Positions 11,066 through 21,631 of a DNA stretch of 64,000 bases are shown piece by piece (position 1 is the first letter of the stretch; every line of letters begins with the position of its first letter). The DNA is from Tetramitus jugosus. Its lineage: Eukaryota; Heterolobosea; Eutetramitea; Acrasida; Vahlkampfiidae. Position numbers and translations under genes: made by a program. The notes under the pieces are model-generated. The model saw only the letters and a program-made list of their open reading frames with translations, was not told where the DNA came from and did no database searches. The stretch covers positions 62,001 to 126,000 of the forward strand of contig OW569394.1 in assembly GCA_937625935.1 (NCBI GenBank), in the 5' to 3' direction.

Positions 11066-11512
11066 ATGACATACGAACAAGTCTACTTGATTATTGGTGA
11101 GAAACGAGCTCGACTAAACGTCGACAGCTCAGTCATTATGGATGGTCAAAGATTTACAACTCTCTTGGATTCTGTTCTTCATGTTCTCGGAAAAGGCATT
11201 TACCAAGAACATGATGTTCTCTATGAGTGGGGTGGCTTCACAGGAAGCATTTTCGGTTCAGACTTTTTAAACCTGATAGACCACAGGTTGGCAGGTCAGG
11301 TCTTGCTTACATTTATCGAACTATCAAAGAGAAGGTCTTGTCTGAGGATGAAATGGTGCCAAAGCAATTGGGATCACCTCTTCCTCACACCATGTGCCGA
11401 CAATTGCCACCAAGCAGATCTAGTCTTTTCAACTCATTGTGGTGGGTTCCTTGGGTACATAAAAGTTTCATTTGCTTGTTGCTGTTTACTTCACGAAAAT
11501 ATTAAGCACTGA
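11066..11512 (+). pseudogene. Unrecognised ORF, probably a decayed gene
   Basis: An ATG-started frame of 148 codons runs to the edge of the TACC-like gene's stop codon. Its first 65 or so residues look protein-like (VYLIIGEKRARLNVDSSVI), but the rest becomes Cys-rich and irregular. From about 11250 the neighbouring frame looks more natural (FKPDRPQVGRSGLAYIYR, then EKVLSEDEMVPKQLG). This suggests a frameshifted relic. I recognise no family, and a spurious ORF is possible. Confidence 0.35.
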
Positions 11513-13281
11513 TTATTGACTTGCCCTTGTACAGTCGACAGCAGGAGTCTCAATCTTTCGAAGCAACTGGTCACAAATCTGCATCAGTTCTCTGTTTTCT
11601 TTCTCTTTGGCTTCGAGGTTCCCTCTGACACGTTCCAACTCTTTTTCCAACTCGATCACTCGGTCCTTGCTGTTCGAGATTGATGGTGACGCTTGATCAA
11701 TCGTCGTTTCTGTGCCCACATGCCTCAACTGAGACTGTAACTTGCCAATTTCAGAGTCCTTGTCATACAGCCGTGCCTTCAGCGATTGATTCTCCTCATA
11801 AAACTTGTGTAAGCTCTGTTGCAGTTCCTCATTCTTCTCCTTGAGTGTCCGCACTTCATCACTCGACCGATTCACTGTAGCGACCTGTGCCTTGGTAATG
11901 GACTCGAGCTCTGACTTTTTTTGTATAATCGTGCACAATTCCTCATCCAACAACTCATTCTTCTTCTCTAGCGTCTCACACTGCTTCTTCAACAGCTTCA
12001 TCTGATCAAGGACCGCACACAGGTCACTCTCTGCTCTTACTTTACTCTCTGTGAGTTCAGCAATCCTTCGATCCTTCTCCAACGCATTCCTCAGCAACTG
12101 TTGCTTCTGCTGTCCCCACTGTGTCATCAATTTCTCCGATTTTTCCCGCTCCGACTCTACCTGACTACTGAGCGTTTGAACCTTGAGTTTCAACTGGTTC
12201 TCCGACAATGTCAACTGCTGCACGCAACTCGTTTGTTCCACATGCTTGGATTGCATTGCTTGATGTGCCGTTTCCAACTTTGACAAATCAATGAGTGCCT
12301 GCGTGTACTGTACTTTGAGTGTTTGATAGTGATTGGTTGTTTGTTCGTCCATGGCCAACACACTCTCCAGTTCGAGCTTGTACCGCTTCACCGTACTCTC
12401 AAGAGATTGCCTCTCGCGTCTTTCCTCTGCCAACAATTGTTCAAGTGTGTCAATTTCTGTAATGACAATTTCTAGTTCTTTGGAACTTTGAGTCATGCCT
12501 TCTTGTCTTGCTTTGATCAAATCTTCTTCACTATACATGTATTTACGATTGTTATTATTATTGTTATTATTGTTATTATTGTCATGTTGTTGTTTGGAAC
12601 ATGGTGATGATGAGGGTGATAATAATGGTTGTGGTGTTGTTGTTGTTGTGTTCATGGTCGTTGTATTGTCCAATTTTTTCTCGTCATTTTTGTCATTGTT
12701 GAGAGAAGTAGTAGTAGTAGTGGTAGGTAGAGTATGATCATGATTCACTTTGGGTAATTCTTCCATTTTACTATCAAATAATAATAATAATTGTTGTTGT
12801 TGTTGTTGAGTGGTTTCAAATGAGGGATAAGGTGAAATGATCATATCAGCAGCTGCTGTAGTAATCATCATGTCTTCATCTTCTTCACATGATGATGATG
12901 ATGATGATAGTGATGATATTGATGTTGTTGTTGTTTCTTCTTCTTCTTCTTGTTCTTCTGCAATTGTTGTTATTGATGATGATGGTTCTTCTTGTTGACA
13001 AAATTCATGTTCACTTTCAAGGTTGTTGTTGTTGTTGTTGTCATTGATATCAGTAGTGGAAGAAGTGGTGGTAGTTGTTGAACTTGTTGTGTCAATATCA
13101 CTAATGTTGTTATCGTTGGTGAATGTTGTTGTGGAAATGTCTGTCACTTCTTTCTCTTGTTGTTCGACAGATGATGGTGATGAGGACTGCCAAGTGAGAA
13201 GGAAATTCAAAAAAAATGTTGGTTGTTAGTTAGCTTATGATTAGAAAAATGAGAAAGCTAAAGAAAACTGTTGCATACCAT
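11513..13281 (-). CDS. Coiled-coil protein with TACC-like C-terminus
   Basis: The N-terminal third is low complexity (Thr, Ser, acidic, and a poly-Asn run encoded near 12550-12590). From about residue 215 the protein is almost continuous coiled coil to the end. The last helix, with KEKENRELMQICDQLLRKIE, matches the signature that closes TACC domains (KENEELxxICDDLIxKM). TACC proteins bind XMAP215-type microtubule polymerases at centrosomes and spindles. The first exon appears to be only the ATG (13281-13279), followed by a 92-bp intron (13278-13187, GTATGC...TTGGCAG). Splicing gives MSSSPSSVEQQ, about 558 aa. A generic coiled-coil protein remains the alternative. Confidence 0.6.
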
Positions 13282-13439
13282 GTTGGGGATGATGGGACTG
13301 AGAGATGGAGTCAATTTGTTTGGAAGAGGTGGAGGAAGATGTTTGATGGTTTGATTATTGAATGTATTGTTCTCTCAAAATGTCAGCTGTTCTGTTCGCG
13401 CTGCAAAGGTGGGATTGGATAGATTTTTGTGTAGTTTTC

Positions 13440-13453
13440 ATTTTGGCGCCAAA
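13440..13453. promoter_or_regulatory. E2F-like palindromic site upstream of the TACC-like gene
   Basis: ATTTTGGCGCCAAAG is centred on GGCGCC at 13445-13450, about 165 bp upstream of the TACC-like start codon and 95 bp past the RPT1 stop. It matches the palindromic E2F consensus. This is motif evidence only. Confidence 0.4.
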
Positions 13454-13544
13454 GCACCAGGTGATCCGATTCTCAGGTTTGGTTTTTTTTTTGCTTTCGA
13501 CAGAAATGAGATCCATGAAAAATTGAGATGTTATTGTTTTGTAT

Positions 13545-14978
13545 TTAATTGTACACCATGTATGTTGGAGTGGCAGAGAACTTTTGGTATCCCTTAATGA
13601 CCTTGTTAATGGCATCGAGCATATCCTTCTCGCTCACAGTCTTACGTCTTGCACGAATGGCAAACATGCCAGCTTCTGTACAGACACTTCGAATTTCAGC
13701 ACCCGTACAGTTAGGGCACAATCTGGCCAACAACTCAAAACGAATATCTCTCTCACAGTTCATACTCCTGGAATGAATCTTGAAAATGTTGGCACGAGCT
13801 TCTTGATCAGGCAATCCGAATTCAATCTTTCTGTCCAATCTACCTGGACGCATCAAAGCAGGATCCAAAATATCTGGTCTGTTGGTGGCCATGAGCACCT
13901 TGATGTTACCTCTGGCTTCAAAACCGTCCAATTGATTCACAATTTCCAACATGGTTCTCTGTACTTCATTGTCACCACCGGCACCGTCATCAAATCTCGT
14001 ACCACCAATCGCATCGACTTCATCAAAGAAAATAATACAGGCTTTGCGCTGACGCGCCATTTGGAACAATTCACGCACCATTCTTGCTCCCTCACCCACA
14101 TACTTTTGAACCAATTCGGAACCAATGACACGAATAAAGGTGGCGTCTGTTCGATTCGCAACAGCTCTGGCTAACAGGGTCTTTTTGTGCGTAATACAAA
14201 CAAATGGGAGAGAGTTAGTACATGTATGTCAAGACAACAACAACAAGATATTGCGATTCAATGTGTGTATACAAACCTTTCCTGTTCCTGGTGGACCGTA
14301 CAGCAAAACACCCTTTGGTGGATCGATACCCAAGTTGATAAATCTCTCTGGATGCAACAGTGGCAATTCAACGACTTCACGAATCTTGTCAATTTGTTCC
14401 TTTGATCCACCCACATCAGCATAGGTCACATCTGGCTTCTCTTCCACGGTCATCATTGTCACAGTGGGATCAATCTTTGGTGGCAGTGGAATCTTGATTT
14501 GATACTTTGTACGATCGACACCGACACGCATGCCTTCTTCGATATCAGTCGGTGCGACACTCTCACCCAGACCGACCACAAACTTTGCAATCTGTCTCAC
14601 ATTGATCAAATGCTTCACTTCATCATCATCACCAGTTGGTTGAATAATCTTTGTACAGCGAGCAACTTGTAGTGGCAATTCTTGTTGGAGCATCAATTTA
14701 TCACCTTGAAGGTCCCACATGCTAGGTGGTGCAAGACCAGTGTCCGACTCCTTGATACCTGTCATCTCATTGACCGATTGTGCAATTTTTTTAATGTCGT
14801 CTTCGGCGGATTTAATCTTGTTGCTGTATGGTCCCTGTCCAAATCGTTTCAATAGGGCAATGTCTTCCAGATCAAGTGGATTCACTGGTTTGTCTTCATC
14901 TGGATTTTCAGCGAGCAGCGTTTGTTCGTTTGTTGCTGTTGTTGTTGGTTTTGTTTCTTCGTTATTGTTGTTTGACAT
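13545..14978 (-). CDS. PSMC2: 26S proteasome regulatory ATPase RPT1 (PSMC2)
   Basis: RPT1 is one of six AAA+ ATPases in the 19S base ring that unfold substrates into the 20S core. Exon 1 (14978-14277) and exon 2 (14180-13545) are joined across a 96-bp intron (14276-14181, GTTTGT...AAAAAG), giving 445 aa, close to the family length. The intron falls exactly after the Walker A lysine, so GPPGTGK (residues 228-234) is completed by [10 protein letters not shown]. Walker [13 protein letters not shown] has D287 and E288. Subunit-specific segments such as [29 protein letters not shown] and [11 protein letters not shown], and the ending YMVYN, identify RPT1 among the six paralogues. Confidence 0.97.
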
Positions 14979-15320
14979 TGTTGTTGTTGATATGATATAT
15001 GGTTTTTGTCAAAGAAATTACGAAATGTATGGATAAAGAGAAGATGATGGTGTACAGAGAGGTTTTGTTGTTGCTTTGTCAAATTTGCCTTTTCTCTTGT
15101 TGTTGAGCAAGCTTCTATGATTTTTGATCTTGGTTGCGACCCAAGAATGAAGATAAAAATAAAAACATGTTCCAACTTTACAATTAAATTTTTGGGAGAA
15201 GGTTCAATGAAAAAAGTTCAAACCGCGCTCGCACAAAACTATTCGATCAAAAATCTCTTCTATTTCATCAAAATCGATTTTGACATAAATTATTATTACT
15301 ACTGGACCTGAAACTGAGAC
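14979..15320. other. Divergent promoter region between RPT1 and THOC1
   Basis: The two genes face away from each other, so both promoters should lie here. No coding sequence or RNA is visible. Confidence 0.45.
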
Positions 15321-18300
15321 ATGACGAGTTTTTATGAATGTGTGGAGATTGAACTCAAAAGCTTTATCAAACAATACTGCTTTATCGAGCCAAACGATGA
15401 ACTTTTGAGTCTGATTGGTACACAATGGGATCAACTCGTATCACGCATACAAAACGATGAACGAAATCGTGTATTGAGAGACTTGTGGGACGATTTATTG
15501 ACTGATGTTTTCAAGGGCTCATTGTTTGAACAATTTGTACGGTTTGCTTTTTATTTTGGCGCCAAAAATTATTTTCCTCCTTGTGGCGCCAAAAATTCTT
15601 GTTTACGGCATGGACATGTGAGAGCTAACTGAGAAACCATTTTTTCATACACTGGTGACTATTATCCACCGTTATCCCAACCCCAATAGTCTACATGTAT
15701 TTTTAAGGCAACGAATCAAGAGCATAGATCCAATCTTCTCATGCACCATGGCATCTTCCACTTTTTGACCAACACACGGCTCGTTTTTTCACAAAACGAA
15801 AACAGAAAGGACCAATATCATCTGTTGACACTCAGTTTATTGACTGATGTGTTGGACTCTAGTACGATACCTCAGCTCACGGAGCTATTTTCCTTTGTGC
15901 AAAAAGATGAGGCGCTTTTGCGCTATCTCAGTGAAAAATTTCAGGATACACATGCGGAAACCAAGAAAAAGGTGCTTTCGATTGTCGCAAGCTTAAACAA
16001 GATTTTGGAACAGACATCGAAAACGCACAATAACAAACTGAGAGGTCTCGTTCTCCAGTTTATGGCCTTTTGTTGTTCGTTGGATGAGAGAAGTGCTGTG
16101 AATTTGCATGGTTTGGTCAATTTTTCATCTCATCAAACACCACCACATGAGGATGAAGCTGAGAACAAGGGAGATGCAATCTTGTTTTACACCAATTTTT
16201 GGAGTGTTCAAAGTTGGTTACAGAATCCTAGGCAGCGCATTTGTGATATCAAGACTGAAGATCGGAAAGAATTTGATCGATTTTATTTGATTTTGACGCA
16301 AATTTTGAATCATTTCGAAGAGAGACAAACGAATAAGAACAATCGAAGACTAGCGACGAATGCTGTGAGTGATACGAACGTTACGAGCGAGAACAAGAGA
16401 TTGAATGTTGATGAAGGTGTTGATCGAGAGGAAGACAATAACATTGGTGATGATGATGATGAAGCCTCTGCTGCCGTTTCCGCTGCGAATGACTTTTTCG
16501 TTTGTAAATATTTGACGAGCAAGAATTTGTTCGAATTGCAATTGGATGATGAGAAGTTTAGGCGTCAAATTTTGGTGCAAATCTTGATGGCACTTGGCTC
16601 GGTCTTGTTGGCCAACACGTTCGCACTCGATTCTACAAAATCAAAATCAAAGATTTCACTTACATTGACCTATGATGCGACGAATCGATTGAAGAAAGCA
16701 GTAGAAACATGCACTAGACTACTAAAGATGGACAATCCGATATTTGCTCGAAATTTGTTCATAATTTTGGATCGTGAGGCCAATTTTGCCAATTGGAAAT
16801 GGGTGAATAAGTGCAATAAGATTGTGCGATCATTTGACAAGAAGATTCATCGATTGCAATCAAGTACTACGGCACAAAAGAGTTATGCCTCTCAACGAAG
16901 CATCGATCGCGTCAGAGGTAAGATGAGAATGATGTTGAACAACAAGGAATCTGATGTTGAAAAGATTTTGGAAGATACGGAGAATGGACTCTTGTTGCAA
17001 CCAAATTATGACACGTATGTCAAAGATGTAATTACTAGAGAGGTTGAACGTGGAGATATGCCAGTGTCCTATCGCAAGATTTATGGTTGGAAGGCCATGA
17101 GACTGCTGTCTCGGAAGAGTATGGACGCGTTGAGCAACATGTCTGATGCGGTACCTGCAGACAATGCATCAGAGGAGGAATCTATGTTTACTAACCGGAT
17201 TCAACAAGTTGTGTACGAGTATCACAATCCTCCAGCACCAATCAATCCTCCTCCTGTTGAGCCACAGGAACAAACTCCAGCGGAATCTGTTCCTGAATTG
17301 AACGCAGCAAGTACTCTTGCTCAAGATATTGCTCCATGTGTTGCAGAACAATCAACAACAGACTCTTCCTCGCAACCTGAACAAGTTTCGGATCGAACAC
17401 TACAAGCGCCTCCACCACCACCTCCTCCAGTCGTCCTTGTTGCCAAGGAAAGCACCTTGGTGAAGAACTCAGCATCCGAGCCATTATCACCTGCTCCAAA
17501 ACCATTGTCTGCTGCACCTCCACCTCCACCGCCTCCACCACAGCCTGACACACCAACAACAGCTATCGACAAGACAATTGAGGCCCCAAAGACTCCAACA
17601 ACCAAGGCATCACCACCTGAGAAATCATACACAAGCGTTCGACCACCATCTCCACCAAGAGAACACGAGCCTCGAACTCCTGGTTCAAAACCATCGATTC
17701 CATCCTCTGCATCTTCACCACCATACAGACCATCTCCACCTCCTCATGCTGTCAGAGATAATGCCAATCAAAACAGAAGACACTCACCTGTTCACAATAG
17801 ATCAGTTGAAGAGAATCGATACCCTGGTTCGAACACGCGTGATGATCGCTACTATAGCAACCGTGGTCCATCTGATGAGCGTGATGATCGATACAGAGGA
17901 GGCGACGATCGATTCGACACACCTGACACCAACGGATCAGGCAGAAAGAAGAGAAGAAGAGATCAAAACTCTCAGTATTCGGATGATACGCCCGATAGTC
18001 AGACACAACGCTCTCCTATGACACCAGGCAGTGCTTCCTCTCAGAGCGGTGGCAGAAGAAACAACAAGCGCTATCGGATGGATGAACAGCAGTCTCCTCG
18101 TGATTACTTTCCTCATCCTAGTCCATCACAGTTGCCTTCTCCTCACACACCTCAAGAGATGAACTATAGTCACAGCAGCGACAATGATGGATATCGTCAT
18201 ATGAACTCCAATGATCGCAACAGATCATCCAATCAAAAGGCGAAACACAACAACAATAACGGCAACATGAACACCAATAACAACAACAATACCGGAACTA

Positions 18301-18353
18301 ATTATAATAACCAACAGCAACAGCATAATAAACATCGAAGAAACAGGAGATAG
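15321..18353 (+). CDS. THOC1: THO complex subunit 1 (THOC1/HPR1) homologue
   Basis: THOC1 is a core subunit of THO, which couples transcription to mRNP packaging and export in the nucleus. Exon 1 (15321-15536) and exon 2 (15708-18353) are joined in phase 0 across a 171-bp intron, giving 953 aa. Family landmarks are SLLTDVLDSSTIPQLTELF, FYTNFWSVQSWLQNP, CKYLTSKNLFELQLDD with FRRQILVQILMAL, and YGWKAMRLLSRKS, in the same order as human THOC1. The last 350 or so residues are a disordered tail: polyproline runs (near 17410 and 17515), an Arg/Asp/Ser-rich stretch and poly-Asn. No C-terminal death domain is visible, unlike the animal protein. A scrap of this tail is duplicated near 19.95-20.10 kb. 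Confidence 0.9.
15554..15595. promoter_or_regulatory. Pair of GGCGCC sites in the THOC1 intron
   Basis: TTTTGGCGCCAAAAATT (core 15558-15563) and TGTGGCGCCAAAAATT (core 15585-15590) lie 27 bp apart, starting about 20 bp after the 5' splice site. The first is a full E2F-type palindrome and the second a half-degenerate one. Whether they act in DNA or RNA is unknown. Confidence 0.45.
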
Positions 18354-18466
18354 TCAGCTGTTTGACTTGTCTCTTCTCAAAAGCGTCAAAACAAATGAAT
18401 GAGATTGTTTACATAATAATATGTACATGTTTACTATTTACATTATCTTCAATACTTCGTTTGTAA

Positions 18467-18982
18467 CTATTCCAGGAATTCAGTGTACAAATGAATGGCA
18501 TATGTAAAGATGTATACATCACCTGGAATAGTGACCAAATCGACAGCTCCAGTGGCAGCAGTAAACCTTCCGGTTCCTCCAATGATTGCATTCGTGTTGT
18601 TACTTGGTTCAGTCAGAAGATCCAATTGTTCTCCTTGCAATTGAATGGAACTCACACCATCATTGAGATAGAAACTATAGTTGCACTGGTATGTAGACGC
18701 GCAAGTGTCAGGATCGATCCTAACAACGATGCACTGTCCTTGGGTGTAACCAATAAGTTCTGTCAAATCAGCATTGAACAAATCATCTCTATAGTTATAG
18801 AAGTCACCCAGGTTTCCACAAGTATCATTGGTACCGGCTGGGAAACTGCTGCTGAATCCTCCTGATTTTTCGACCCAGTGGATAGTGGTTGAACATGGAG
18901 GGGGCACAAAGGTGGTTGGACACTGTGCCATACAAATGGAGGCAACACAGAGTACAATAAGTGCAATAAATACTTGTTTCAT
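18467..18982 (-). CDS. Secreted dirigent / allene-oxide-cyclase-barrel-like protein, copy 1
   Basis: A 171-aa protein with a clear signal peptide (MKQVFIALIVLCVASICMAQ). The body is predicted beta-rich. A middle part (ELIGYTQGQCIVV...CNYSFYLNDG) leads into NAIIGGTGRFTAATGAV, which matches the IxGGTGxFxxAxG signature of the dirigent/AOC eight-stranded barrel. Dirigent proteins steer phenoxy-radical coupling and AOC cyclises oxylipins, but neither activity can be assigned here. Four Cys in the mature part could form disulfides. It is convergent with THOC1 and is the first of three tandem copies. Confidence 0.65.
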   Translation of the reverse strand: MKQVFIALIVLCVASICMAQCPTTFVPPPCSTTIHWVEKSGGFSSSFPAGTNDTCGNLGDFYNYRDDLFNADLTELIGYTQGQCIVVRIDPDTCASTYQCNYSFYLNDGVSSIQLQGEQLDLLTEPSNNTNAIIGGTGRFTAATGAVDLVTIPGDVYIFTYAIHLYTEFLE

Positions 18983-19569
18983 AGTTCTTTGGTATTAGTT
19001 GGAAGGAGTTGTCTTGTTTGGTGTAATTGCAGAAGATAAGAAAAAATGAGCTCTGACTTTTTAAAAGTTAAATGGTCGAAGTCCAAAAGAAACCAAACAA
19101 TCACCCTTCGGAGATAGCTTTGTGTCCCAATGAAAGAGAGGGAGGTATGGATAGGTCAAATTCAAGGAGTCTTTCTGGTCCAAGATCGTTTTTGCGCTCC
19201 CGTCAATCGATAGTCCCCGGTCGAACTGGTAGGCAAAGTTGAAAACTGCTTTTTCGGTCGCCTCTTTTCGGTATTACTCTCTAAATACTCTCTGGACTTT
19301 GTTATGAGATACCTTTCATCCACTGACAGAAAAAACCAATTCACAAAAGTAAATCAAGGCTCGAATCTATTTCCACGTTTTCTGTTCTGATCGGTTCCTG
19401 CAACCAAATCCTTTTTGTGCCCTTCTTAAATGGAGAAAGCGGAGGTCGAGCGGGTTTATAAGAAGGGAGGGCCTATTGCTCCTCAGATGATCAGAATTGC
19501 AACTACAATTTGTCCTGTTATCACATTCAGAGATAGATTCTAGCTCTAGAAGATTGCCGTCTTGTATTT
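18983..19569. other. Upstream region of barrel-like copy 1
   Basis: The first 250 bp are conserved, with changes, upstream of all three barrel-like copies. A shared element reads TGTCCCAATGAAAGAGA and ends near ATCAATAGTCCGC, which suggests the promoter was duplicated with the gene. The remainder shows no gene. Confidence 0.45.
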
Positions 19570-19873
19570 AAGTTGAGGGAAGCTGCTGAGAAAGAGAAGA
19601 TCTTCATTGATGGATTGTCAGAGTTGAAGGTGGCAAAGAGAATGCTAAGTTCACACTCAAAGATACCAAGTTAAGTTTGAGGAAGTAAAATATCGGCATC
19701 CTCTGGTTTCTCGTATCCCATTCAAGATGTTGTGCAAGCTACACATCGAAAAAACGGAGTACAAATTGGGCCCTCTGGACAGGTTAACATTTGCTGGTAA
19801 AGAACCGGATTGGAGAAATCACAGGTGCATGTACTGCGTGGCTGGGGATGAGAATAATCATAAAATGTCCTGA
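19570..19873 (+). pseudogene. Relic coding segments of an unrecognised gene
   Basis: Two open segments without a good start codon follow each other. At 19570-19674 the frame reads KLREAAEKEKIFIDGLSELK and stops. At 19676-19873 a 65-codon frame includes FEEVKYRHPLVSRIPF and GPLDRLTFAGKEPDWRNH. Both look like real protein but carry no recognised motif. A broken gene brought in with the local duplications is the likeliest reading. Confidence 0.35.
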
Positions 19874-19941
19874 CTCAGAAAAGAAGAAAGATGGAGAAGC
19901 TTGGTTCGAAGAAAAGGTGTGCTAACCCAAATTACTTGTAT

Positions 19942-20101
19942 ACACACTGACACCAACAACTATCGATAAGACTAGTGAGGCACCAAAGACTCCAGCAACC
20001 TAGGCATCGAGAAATTTCTGGCAACAGATCCCATCGAAAGGCGGAATACACAACAACAACAGGAACCAATTGAAATAAACTTCGAAGCAACATGAGATAG
20101 A
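19942..20101 (+). pseudogene. Duplicated fragment of the THOC1 3' coding end
   Basis: The stretch ACACCAACAACTATCGATAAGAC and what follows (AGGCACCAAAGACTCCA) matches THOC1 codons near 17548-17600. The end (CATGAGATAG) corresponds to the THOC1 stop region. Sequence in between is deleted and an in-frame TAG has appeared. It sits in the same relation to barrel-like copy 2 as intact THOC1 does to copy 1, so the two were duplicated as one unit. Confidence 0.7.
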
Positions 20102-20189
20102 AAAGTTCATTTACTCGTTTCTTCTCTCAAAACAAGTGAATGAGGTTGTTTACTTCTTTACATTTTTATGTTCAATACTTCCGATGTAA

Positions 20190-20707
20190 CTATTCCAGGA
20201 ATTCAGTGTACAAATGAAGGGCATATGTAAAAGTATATACTTCACCCGGTATAGTGACCACATCTACAGCTCCAGTGGCAGCAGTAAACCTTCCGGTTCC
20301 TCCAATGATTGCATTCGTGTTGTTACTTGGTTCAGTCAGAAGATCCAATTGTTCTCCTTGCAATTGAATGGAACTCACACCATCATTGAGATAGAAACTA
20401 TAGTTGCACTGGAATGAGGCTGCGCAGGTGTCAGGATCTATCTCAACAGCGATGCACTGTCCTTGGGTGTGACCAATCAGGCTTGTCAAATCAGCATTAA
20501 ACAAATCATTTCTATAGTTATAGAAGTCACCCAGGTTTCCACAAGTATCATTGGTACCTGCTAGGAAATAGTTGCTGAGTCCTCCTGATTTTTCGACCGA
20601 GCTTATGGTGGTGGTTGAACATGGAGGGGCACAAAGGTGGTTGGGCAGTGCCCCATACAAATAGAGGCAACACAGAGTACAATAAGTGCAATAAATACTT
20701 GTTTCAT
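20190..20707 (-). pseudogene. Barrel-like protein copy 2, single-base frameshift
   Basis: The start codon (20707) and signal peptide are intact. A G run in the plus strand at about 20619-20626 (GGAGGGGCAC, against GGAGGGGGCAC in copy 1) is one base short. This shifts the frame right after the signal peptide, at the CPTTFVP segment. The rest of the domain is open in the other frame and very similar to copy 1, including NAIIGGTGRF, but that frame contains no ATG. It is either a very recent pseudogene or a homopolymer sequencing error. Confidence 0.75.
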
Positions 20708-21091
20708 AGTTCTTTGGTATTAGTTGGAGTCTTCTTGTTTGGTGTAATTGTAGAAGCAAAGAAACAGCGACTAGGCCTTTTTAATAGTTGGCCCACGGGG
20801 TGAATTTAGGCATAGAAGAGATAGTTTTATGTCCCAATGAAAGAGAAGGAGGTATGAATAGGTCAAATTCAAGGAGTCTTTCTGGTCAAGATCGTTTTTT
20901 GTTGCTCCCAACAATCAATAGTCCGCTGACCTATTCGCTTTTCAACTTGGGATTCTCTGGTCGTTCATCGAACTACAAATGATGAGTTTGATAGAGAACC
21001 GTGAAAGTATATGAATGAGAGGAAAATCACCTTGATTTTTTCTTTTGTAAAATGAGATTTATCAAATTTATTTGTTTACATTGTTTGAACA
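20708..21091. other. Spacer between barrel-like copies 2 and 3
   Basis: The part next to copy 2 repeats the conserved upstream element seen before copy 1 (AGGTCAAATTCAAGGAGTCT and AATCAATAGTCCGC). No other gene is visible. Confidence 0.5.
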
Positions 21092-21631
21092 TTACTCACT
21101 GCTGTCTTCGTGTGGTTCCAGTTGTTCAGTGTACAAATGAATGGCGTATCGGTAGAGGTAGTCATCACCAGGTACAACGACCTGATCTGCAGCTCCAGTG
21201 GCAGCAACAAACCTTCCAGTGCCTCCAATGATGGCATTAGTCGTGATACTTGACTCAGTCAGAAGGTCAACATATTCTCCTTGTAACTGAATGGAACTGA
21301 CACCATCATTGAGATAGAGACCATAGTTGCACTCGTATGTGGTTGCGCAGGTGTCAGGATCAATCTTAACGACGAAACATTGTCCCTGTGTGTAACCAAT
21401 GAGTCTTGTCAAATCAGCATTAAACAAATCGTCTCTATAATTATAGATGTCGCCCAAGTTTCCACAAGTATCATTGGTACCGGCTGGGAAGACACTTTCG
21501 AATCCTCCGGTTGATCTTTCGACCCAGTTTATGGTGGTTGAGCAAGGAGGAGGTACAAAGGTGGTTGGACACTGTCCCATACAATAGGAAGCAATAACCA
21601 GTGTAATAAGGGCAATTAATACTTGTTTCAT
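21092..21631 (-). CDS. Secreted dirigent / AOC-barrel-like protein, copy 3
   Basis: A 179-aa protein, more diverged than copies 1 and 2 are from each other. It has a signal peptide (MKQVLIALITLVIASYCMGQ), the shared segment GTNDTCGNLGD, and the barrel signature NAIIGGTGRFVAATGAA. The C-terminus is 9 residues longer (ending PHEDSSE). With copy 1 it is one of two intact members of the array. A secreted beta-barrel is inferred; the ligand or reaction is unknown. Confidence 0.65.
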   Translation of the reverse strand: MKQVLIALITLVIASYCMGQCPTTFVPPPCSTTINWVERSTGGFESVFPAGTNDTCGNLGDIYNYRDDLFNADLTRLIGYTQGQCFVVKIDPDTCATTYECNYGLYLNDGVSSIQLQGEYVDLLTESSITTNAIIGGTGRFVAATGAADQVVVPGDDYLYRYAIHLYTEQLEPHEDSSE

